Source of the DNA: JBCBJX01 sp038522735
GTDB taxonomy: Bacteria; Pseudomonadota; Alphaproteobacteria; Caulobacterales; Parvularculaceae
Length of the DNA: 6,446 nt
Assembly: GCA_038522735.1 (NCBI GenBank)
Contig: JBCBJX010000124.1
Location: forward strand, 1 to 6,446
Reading direction: 5' to 3'
Shown here: one piece after another, positions 1 through 4,112 of the stretch
Numbering within the stretch: position 1 is the stretch's first letter
Layout of the letters: each line of letters starts with the position of its first letter
Translations under genes and position numbers: made by a program
The notes under the pieces: model-generated
What the model saw: the letters and a program-made list of their open reading frames with translations, nothing else
Database searches by the model: none
Told to the model about the DNA's origin: nothing

Positions 1-457
1 GACCGGCGAGATCACCTACGGCCTCGAACGCCTCGCCATGTACGTCCAGAGTGTCGACAACGGCTTCGACCTCGACTTCAACGGCGCGGATGGCGCGGAC
101 GCCATGACGTACGGGGATGTTTTCCACCAGAACGAGGTGGAGATGTCGGCCTACAACTTCGAGCTGGCGGACACGGACGTTCTCTTCCGTCAATTCGAGG
201 AGGCTGAGAAAGCCTGCCTTGCGACGGTGGAGGCGGGGCGGGCCAAAGGCGTCTCCTACGCGCTTCCCGCCTACGACCAGTGCGTCAAGGCCTCCCACCT
301 CTTCAACCTGCTGGACGCCCGAGGCGTCATCTCCGTCGCCGAACGCCAGAACTACATCCTGCGCGTACGGACGCTCTCGAAAGCCTGCTGCGAAGCGTGG
401 CTCGAAAGCCCGCAAGGGCGCACGGAAGGCGCAGGTGTGGTGGATTACGCGGGGTGA
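1..457 (+). CDS. glyQ: glycyl-tRNA synthetase alpha subunit, 3' part
   Basis: This is the last 151 codons of the catalytic alpha subunit of the heterotetrameric bacterial glycyl-tRNA synthetase, which charges tRNA-Gly in the cytoplasm together with GlyS. The reading frame is open from base 2, so the start lies upstream of the window. The first visible residues, TGEITYGLERLAMYVQ, are the highly conserved class II motif 3 region of GlyQ. They are followed by the family's NEVEMSAYNFE-type and ASHLFNLLDARGVISVAERQNYILRVRTL blocks (the second spans about residues 96-123 of the visible part). The end, after CCEAWLES, is a non-conserved tail of roughly 20 residues closing with DYAG and a TGA. The stop lies 13 bases inside the convergent membrane-protein gene on the other strand. 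Identification is very secure; only the N-terminal half is unseen. Confidence 0.97.
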   Translation, partial: TGEITYGLERLAMYVQSVDNGFDLDFNGADGADAMTYGDVFHQNEVEMSAYNFELADTDVLFRQFEEAEKACLATVEAGRAKGVSYALPAYDQCVKASHLFNLLDARGVISVAERQNYILRVRTLSKACCEAWLESPQGRTEGAGVVDYAG

Positions 458-786
458 GCGGTCCGCGTTGTTCGCCAGCTCAACGCCGACAACACCAGAA
501 ACAGCGCGAGGCCGACGCCGACCTGCGGCGCGGGCAGGAGCGTCCGGGCGGCGGTGAAAAAGCCGACCATCGTCAGGTTCTGCGCAAGACGGATAATCCG
601 CGCCGCCCGTGAGGGGCCGGGCTCGGCGAGATTGCCGAGGGCGACGGCGAAAAAGGCGAGGCCCGATCCGGCGAACCACAGCGCCTCCAGCGACGGGGCG
701 TCGTAGATCGCCGCCGTCAGGCCGAGATGCCCGAGCCCGAGCAAAGCGGCGCCCGCCGCGGCGGCGATCCGCAGCGCGTCAAGCAT
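445..786 (-). CDS. small four-helix membrane protein (unknown function)
   Basis: A 113-residue hydrophobic protein, last gene of the PadR-led leftward operon. The chosen ATG (784-786) begins MLDALRIAAAAG and overlaps the stop of the upstream gene by 8 bases, typical of translational coupling. A longer frame reaching to 891 exists but its extra 35 residues are hydrophilic antisense-like sequence inside the upstream gene. Four membrane segments are visible at about residues 7-28, 33-54, 64-80 and 86-103, joined by very short loops; one loop has the proline/basic run EPGPSRAARIIR. I do not recognise a named family. It resembles small alphaproteobacterial inner-membrane proteins of the 'LGLGHL...LEALWFAGSGLA' type, but this is a loose memory match. 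Its TAA stop lies within the 3' end of glyQ on the opposite strand. Confidence 0.75.
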   Translation of the reverse strand: MLDALRIAAAAGAALLGLGHLGLTAAIYDAPSLEALWFAGSGLAFFAVALGNLAEPGPSRAARIIRLAQNLTMVGFFTAARTLLPAPQVGVGLALFLVLSALSWRTTRTAHPA

Positions 787-1333
787 CGGCCGGATCCGGA
801 TGAAGCCCTTGCAAGCCGAGAGCGCCGGCGAACAGGACCGCCATGACGAGCCCGAACTCCAGGCTGAGCGCGGCGAGGTAGGCGGAGCCAAAGACGCTCC
901 AATGGCCGGCCAGTACAGCCCCGAGCCATCCGGCGATCGCGACCGTAAGTCCGATCACCGCATAGGTTCTCAGGGCGCGGACCGAACGCCACGCAAACGC
1001 GCCGCCCGTCACATAGAAAAGGCAGGCGAGTCCTACGGAGACTGCGGCGAGCGGGACCTTCAGCATCATCACCGCCCAGACCATTCCGGCGACGCCGGAG
1101 CCGATGAGGCCGACAGCGAGGCTGAGCCGCCCGGCGACCGCGAGGCCGCGCCGAGTGCCGAGCGCCATCCGCGCAGAGGCGAGAAGACATCCGAGGGCGA
1201 ACCGCAGGGCCGCGCCGTCCGCCGCCGCGGCGGAGGCTTCGTTTTCCATCGCCCGGACCCATGTTTCGCGGCTGGGCGGGGCGATCCGACGGGCGAGTGC
1301 GAGTACCCGCTTTGCGATCCCTGTCCTGTTCAC
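779..1333 (-). CDS. polytopic membrane protein linked to PadR regulator
   Basis: A 184-residue inner-membrane protein, the likely target gene of the adjacent PadR regulator. I chose the GTG at 1331-1333 because GGAGG sits nine bases before it and it begins four bases after the PadR stop. An ATG at 1411 would extend it by 26 polar residues wholly inside padR and is less likely. The cytoplasmic-looking N-terminus (residues 1-40) holds LARRIAPPSRETWVRAMENE, a pattern I associate with membrane proteins encoded next to PadR regulators. Hydrophobic segments lie at about 64-90, 94-115, 121-143 and 146-175, with a weaker one at 41-57. No ATP-binding or transport motif is visible, so function is open: a permease-like or envelope-stress protein is possible. 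It overlaps the next gene by 8 bases. Confidence 0.8.
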   Translation of the reverse strand: MNRTGIAKRVLALARRIAPPSRETWVRAMENEASAAAADGAALRFALGCLLASARMALGTRRGLAVAGRLSLAVGLIGSGVAGMVWAVMMLKVPLAAVSVGLACLFYVTGGAFAWRSVRALRTYAVIGLTVAIAGWLGAVLAGHWSVFGSAYLAALSLEFGLVMAVLFAGALGLQGLHPDPADA

Positions 1334-1337
1334 CGGC

Positions 1338-1649
1338 TCAGGCCTCCGCGCTTCGCTTCGCCGCGCCGGCGGGCGATCGTCCAGATTTCGCGGACTTCGC
1401 TGCGACTTCAAGGCCCGCCGATGTCAACCGGTAGGCGTGCCGCGCAGGGCGGCCTTCCGCCGCCGGCGGACGCCAGCGCGCTTCCAGAAGCCCCTGATCG
1501 CTCAGCCGCATGAGGATCGGGTAGAGCGTCCCGGATTTAAGCCCCGTCGTCTTCATAAGCTCGTAGCCGTAGCGCTCCGCGTCGGGCTGATCCGCCATGG
1601 CGCGGAGGATGGCGAGGGTCGATTTCGAAAAGGCCCGGGCGCGTTTCAT
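1338..1649 (-). CDS. PadR-family transcriptional regulator
   Basis: A 103-residue DNA-binding repressor of the short PadR subgroup. The winged helix-turn-helix fills most of the protein: STLAILRAMADQPDAERYGYEL (about 9-31), then the hallmark TGLKSGTLYPILMRLSDQGLLEARW (about 35-59, the recognition-helix region) and the wing GRPARHAYRLTSAGLEV (about 66-82). The tail (83-103) is short and basic, lacking the long C-terminal helical domain of larger PadR proteins. Members usually bind DNA as dimers, often repress their own operon and release DNA on binding a small molecule. Here the gene heads an operon with two membrane proteins, and a perfect palindrome lies 9 bases upstream of its ATG, inside the probable promoter. 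There is no evident Shine-Dalgarno sequence before the ATG, consistent with a leaderless message. The ligand cannot be inferred. Confidence 0.95.
   Translation of the reverse strand: MKRARAFSKSTLAILRAMADQPDAERYGYELMKTTGLKSGTLYPILMRLSDQGLLEARWRPPAAEGRPARHAYRLTSAGLEVAAKSAKSGRSPAGAAKRSAEA
1343..1347 (-). promoter_or_regulatory. ribosome binding site deciding the GTG start at 1333
   Basis: On the minus strand GGAGG lies within the last codons of padR, nine bases before GTG (1333-1331), with the padR TGA between them. It favours the GTG over the ATG at 1411, and couples translation of the membrane protein to that of the regulator. Confidence 0.6.
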
Positions 1650-1655
1650 TCAGTT

Positions 1656-1684
1656 ATGCTACATATGTAGACTTAAGTGGTCAA
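1656..1684 (-). promoter_or_regulatory. probable promoter of the padR operon
   Basis: Read on the minus strand, TTGACC (1684-1679; five of six to the -35 consensus) and TAGCAT (1661-1656; four of six to the -10 consensus) are 17 bases apart. A transcript start 6-7 bases after the -10 would fall at about 1650-1649, essentially on the A of the padR ATG, so the message would be leaderless. The match is by eye; the good spacing and overlap with the palindrome raise confidence. Confidence 0.55.
1659..1670. promoter_or_regulatory. palindromic operator, probable PadR binding site
   Basis: CTACATATGTAG is a perfect 12-bp palindrome in an AT-richer patch of a GC-rich region. Its ACAT/ATGT half-sites resemble those reported for PadR-family operators. 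It overlaps the -10 and part of the spacer of the probable padR promoter, so a bound dimer would block RNA polymerase. It may also affect the divergent lipoprotein gene 130 bp away, though no convincing promoter for that gene was found. Confidence 0.65.
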
Positions 1685-1799
1685 GTCGCGCCGCCCGGCG
1701 CAGCCGCTTGGAGACGAAGAGGATGGGGCGTTTCCCTACTATGCGGGCGACGGCGGGACGGCCTAGGGTCGGCGCGGGTAAGACGGGGAGGTAAGCGAA

Positions 1800-2315
1800 A
1801 TGCGTCGATTTTCATTTGGCCGCGCCGCGCTGGTCGCCGTCGCTTTCGCAGCGCTCGCGGGGTGCGAGTCCTCGAGTAAGCTGCTCGCGGGCCGCACCGG
1901 CGATTTCGTCGCCAAGGCCGCGGGCGTCCCGCAGTTCAACGCGTTCCTGCCGCTCAAGACCAAGGTCGCGCCGACCGATCCTCTGCCGATCGATGGCTAC
2001 TGGGAGGTCGCCTCGATCGCCAAGCAGATCCAGATCGACCGGGGCCGCGCCTACGCGGTTGAGCCGTGGCTGCACATGCTGTCGCTGAAAGTGCACCCGA
2101 ACATGGTGGTCATGAAGAACATCGTGGAGGTGAGCCCCGGCGTCTACGAGGCCGACGACCTCCCTCTCATGGGCCGCGCCCGGATGGTCATGCAGCCGGA
2201 CGGGACCATAGCCTCGACGGTGACGACCCGCACTGGCGTCACGGAGTACATGCTCATCCCTGTCGACTATGAGGATCCCGAGCCGCCGGTGGAGAAAACG
2301 GACGAGAGCGCATAG
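1800..2315 (+). CDS. hypothetical lipoprotein
   Basis: A 171-residue secreted lipoprotein of unrecognised family. It has a basic start (MRRFSFGR), a hydrophobic stretch (residues 9-20) and a lipobox LAGC with the modified cysteine at residue 22. Residue +2 is Glu, not the Asp that signals inner-membrane retention in enterobacteria, so outer-membrane delivery by Lol is plausible. The mature part looks beta-rich: a PIDGYWEVASIAKQIQID block near 63-80, a central WLHMLSLKVHPNMVVMKNI stretch near 90-108, and a TIASTVTTRTGVTEYMLIP segment near 136-154. It ends in an acidic, proline-containing tail (155-171). GGGGAGG eight bases before the ATG supports the start. The gene stands alone, divergent from the padR operon and convergent with the VOC gene 17 bp beyond its stop. 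I cannot name a function. Confidence 0.85.
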   Translation: MRRFSFGRAALVAVAFAALAGCESSSKLLAGRTGDFVAKAAGVPQFNAFLPLKTKVAPTDPLPIDGYWEVASIAKQIQIDRGRAYAVEPWLHMLSLKVHPNMVVMKNIVEVSPGVYEADDLPLMGRARMVMQPDGTIASTVTTRTGVTEYMLIPVDYEDPEPPVEKTDESA

Positions 2316-2323
2316 CGCTCGTC
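2301..2323. terminator. stem-loop between convergent genes, possible terminator
   Basis: The end of the lipoprotein gene, including its TAG stop, can fold as AGCGC/GCGCT around an ATA loop, extended by GACG/CGTC with a two-base bulge. It sits between convergent genes, where a two-way terminator would fit. No T-run follows on either strand, so intrinsic termination is uncertain. Confidence 0.35.
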
Positions 2324-2332
2324 CGTCGCCCC

Positions 2333-2701
2333 TCAGCCCATCTTGAAGACGTTGAACTTGTTGCCGTCGAGATCGCGGAAGTAGCCGGCGTAAAAGCCGG
2401 CGAAGCGCTCGCCCGGCGCGCCTTCGTCGGTTCCGCCGAGTTCCAGCGCTTTTTTGTAAATCTCGTCCACCTGCTCGCGCGTGTCGGCGGCGAGGGCGAC
2501 CATGGTGCCGTTGCCGACGCAGGCCTCCTCGCCGTCAAAAGGCGTGTTGACGCCGAGCATCGGCTGACCGCGGCCGGCGGACCAGATGCAGTTGCGGGCC
2601 GTGTCCATCATGCGTTTCACGCCGTAGGGCGCGAGCAGCGCCTCGAAGAAGGCTTTCGCGCGTTCGAGATCATTCGTTCCGACGACGGCGTATCCGATCA
2701 T
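2333..2701 (-). CDS. VOC superfamily (glyoxalase-fold) protein
   Basis: A 122-residue single-domain protein of the vicinal oxygen chelate fold. The start at 2701 (MIGYAVVGTNDLERAKAFF) is the standard beginning of the fold, and AGGAG lies nine bases upstream; an in-frame ATG further upstream would add an unsupported 19-residue extension. The two beta-alpha-beta modules are visible: residues 1-54 (GYAVVGTNDLERAKAFFEALL, then WSAGRGQPMLGV) and about 60-122 (GNGTMVALAADTREQVDEIY, then GFYAGYFRDLDGNKFNVF). In many glyoxalase-like relatives the GNGT motif is followed by a metal-binding His and the last strand carries a Glu; here these positions read Met and Asn. The canonical metal site therefore seems absent, and lyase or dioxygenase activity should not be assumed. 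It is divergent from the CDGSH operon, with 134 bp between starts. Confidence 0.9.
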   Translation of the reverse strand: MIGYAVVGTNDLERAKAFFEALLAPYGVKRMMDTARNCIWSAGRGQPMLGVNTPFDGEEACVGNGTMVALAADTREQVDEIYKKALELGGTDEGAPGERFAGFYAGYFRDLDGNKFNVFKMG

Positions 2702-2835
2702 GGGGGGCGTCTCCTGTTTCGCGAGGCGGATGTGGCCGCGTCGCGAGCCTGGGCGCAAGCCTCTGACGCAGCGCCTTCACGGGCGGGCCGGACCGCGGCT
2801 AGGCTCGGAGGCGATCAACCCGAGGGGACTTCCAC

Positions 2836-3075
2836 ATGACCGATCCGATCCGCGCCGGCGACGCGCCTCTGCCCGTCAAAGTCGAAGCCGGCAAGGCGTA
2901 TTTCTGGTGCACCTGCGGGCGCTCCTCCAAGCAGCCCTTTTGCGACGGCTCCCATCAGGTGACCGACCTCGCGCCCATGCGCTGGGAGGCGCCGGAGACG
3001 AAGACCGTCTTCTTCTGCACCTGCAAGCAGACCGGCGGCGCGCCCCTCTGCGATGGCTCCCACAACAAGGGCTGA
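2836..3075 (+). CDS. tandem CDGSH iron-sulfur domain protein
   Basis: A 79-residue protein with two complete CDGSH zinc-finger-like motifs, each of which in this family (mitoNEET-related) binds a [2Fe-2S] cluster through three cysteines and one histidine. Motif one is CTCGRSSKQPFCDGSH (about residues 25-40: C25, C27, C36, H40) and motif two is CTCKQTGGAPLCDGSH (about 61-76). All eight ligands are present. The short linker and lack of a membrane anchor match small soluble bacterial members, whose roles are thought to be redox sensing or electron or cluster transfer. The ATG is preceded by GAGGGG at eight bases. It is first in an operon: the thioesterase gene starts one base after its TGA. The exact partner is unknown. 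Confidence 0.96.
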   Translation: MTDPIRAGDAPLPVKVEAGKAYFWCTCGRSSKQPFCDGSHQVTDLAPMRWEAPETKTVFFCTCKQTGGAPLCDGSHNKG

Positions 3076-3076
3076 G

Positions 3077-3544
3077 ATGGCGAAAGACCGGGTCACCAGC
3101 GAACGCCACACCGAGATCCTGAACGCGATCCGCGACGGCGCGGAGAAGGACCTCAAGAAAGGCGCGACGCACCACCTCGCCCTCCAGGGCCTCGACGGCT
3201 GGGCGTACGGCCGCGCCTGGGTGACGTGGACGATCGACGACCGCTTCCGCAATTCCGACGGCTCGCTCTTCGGCGGTTATCTCGCGGCGATGGCCGACCG
3301 CATCGTCTCCATGGCGACCCTCGCGGCGCTTGAGCATTCCGACGAGCGCTTCCGCACCACCCGGCTGGAGACGAGCTTCTGGCGGCCGGTCTTCGGGACC
3401 ACGCTGAAGGCGGAGGGTCGCGTGGTTAACAAATCCCGCCGCCTCATCCATGTGGAGGCGGATTTTCTGACCCAGGAGGGAAAGATCGCCGCCCGCTCCA
3501 CGGCGGTGCAGATCTACACGAAAGGGGAGGGGGCGAAGGACTGA
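3077..3544 (+). CDS. PaaI-like hotdog-fold thioesterase
   Basis: A 155-residue protein that looks like a hotdog-fold acyl-CoA thioesterase of the PaaI type, normally a soluble oligomer that hydrolyses acyl- or aryl-CoA thioesters. The core runs from GRAWVTWTIDDRF (about 45-57) through SLFGGYLAAMADRIVSMATLAAL (63-85), the central hotdog helix. There GG-x6-D corresponds to the family's GG...AD motif, with D74 in the conserved position. Then come the strands TTRLETSFWRPV, TLKAEGRVVNKSRRLIHVEADF and KIAARSTAVQIY. The usual His before the GG pair is Phe here. I chose the ATG at 3077, one base after the CDGSH stop and five bases after AAGGG; an upstream ATG at 3053 lies within the CDGSH gene and is less likely. 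Substrate is unknown. Confidence 0.85.
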   Translation: MAKDRVTSERHTEILNAIRDGAEKDLKKGATHHLALQGLDGWAYGRAWVTWTIDDRFRNSDGSLFGGYLAAMADRIVSMATLAALEHSDERFRTTRLETSFWRPVFGTTLKAEGRVVNKSRRLIHVEADFLTQEGKIAARSTAVQIYTKGEGAKD

Positions 3545-3567
3545 CTGTCCTGACCCCCGCACGCCTC

Positions 3568-3726
3568 ACCCGCGCATCCCCACGGCTTGACCGTGGGGCC
3601 CAGCTCCTGAGCTTGAGTTCAGCATAAAGGCTGTTCGGGTCGCCGACACTGGCGACGTGACGCGGCGTCAAAAAGCGCCGACGACCCCGGTGATGGGTCC
3701 CACGGTCAAGCCGTGGGAAGGCGGGT
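3568..3726. repeat. composite inverted repeat of two REP-like hairpins (BIME-like)
   Basis: Two 19-bp arms, CCCACGGCTTGACCGTGGG at 3579-3597 and its exact reverse complement at 3699-3717, face each other across about 100 bases. Each arm is itself a hairpin (CCCACGG/CCGTGGG, five-base loop; the left one extends to 8 bp). The pairing continues imperfectly inward (CCCA/TGGG) and outward (ACCCGC at 3568-3573 with GCGGGT at 3721-3726). Smaller stems lie inside, e.g. GTCGCC/GGCGAC and CGGCG/CGCCG around 3639-3680. It fills the gap between two convergent genes and so may act as a two-way terminator or mRNA stabiliser. No transposase and no clear target duplication are present. Confidence 0.85.
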
Positions 3727-3730
3727 CTGG

Positions 3731-3985
3731 TTAGTACGCAGCCTTCGCCGCGTCCGCCTCGCGGGCTTCCCGGCGCGCCATGCGGCGGCGGTGGGAGAGC
3801 TCGACGTTCAGCGCCCGCACCGTCTCCGAGCCCGTGTGCTTGAAGAGGAACGGGAAGAGACCGTGGATGACGCAGGCGAGGCCGGCCGCGATCAGCCGCC
3901 CGCCGAAGCCGGACGCCTGGGCGAGGTGCTCCCCATAGGTCTCGTCGACGCTCTCGGGGTGCTCGTTGAAAAGGCGCTTCATCAT
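3731..3985 (-). CDS. DUF6356 family small membrane protein
   Basis: An 84-residue protein that I recognise from the pattern HPESVDETYGEHLAQAS (9-25), then GGRLIAAGLACVIHGLFPFLF (28-48), then KHTGSETVRAL (49-59) as the DUF6356 family found in alphaproteobacteria. It has one clear membrane segment (about 30-48) ending in the characteristic HGLFPFLF, followed by a basic cytoplasmic tail, here longer than usual in my memory and rich in Arg and Ala (65-84). Function is unknown for the family. The start may be either of two adjacent ATG codons (3985 or 3982); GGGTG lies just upstream, a poor distance for the first and better for the second. It is divergent from glyS (127 bp between starts) and convergent with the thioesterase across the composite repeat. 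Confidence 0.85.
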   Translation of the reverse strand: MMKRLFNEHPESVDETYGEHLAQASGFGGRLIAAGLACVIHGLFPFLFKHTGSETVRALNVELSHRRRMARREAREADAAKAAY

Positions 3986-4112
3986 TCACCCAGAATGCCG
4001 CAGTTTAGGCCTTCTCGCAATACGCCTCAGATTTTCTTCTTCGCAAATGCAGCACGCGTCGTCGCGCTTGGTTGCGCGGGGGCGGCGGCCCGCCTAGAGA
4101 GGCGCGTCTCCC

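Noticed and set aside
117..557. Plus-strand frame of 146 codons overlapping glyQ
   Set aside because: Arg/Ser/Thr-rich out-of-frame reading of glyQ, which is unmistakable in the other frame.
1334..1411. Upstream ATG extending the membrane protein by 26 residues
   Set aside because: The extension lies entirely within padR coding sequence and has no ribosome site as good as GGAGG before the GTG at 1333.
800..1513. Open frame of 237 codons on the plus strand opposite the membrane-protein and padR genes
   Set aside because: Highly charged, repetitive Arg/Glu/Asp composition typical of antisense frames; the opposite strand has PadR and clear membrane segments.
1737..1742. TACTAT as a -10 box for the lipoprotein gene
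   Set aside because: No acceptable -35 hexamer at 16-18 bases; TTGGAG at 1708-1713 is 23 bases away.
3568..3726. Complete insertion sequence
   Set aside because: Only about 160 bases, with no room for a transposase and no clear target-site duplication.
3986..4112. Promoter for glyS or for the DUF6356 gene in the divergent gap
   Set aside because: Only weak hexamer matches with poor partners on both strands; a promoter must exist near here but I could not place it.
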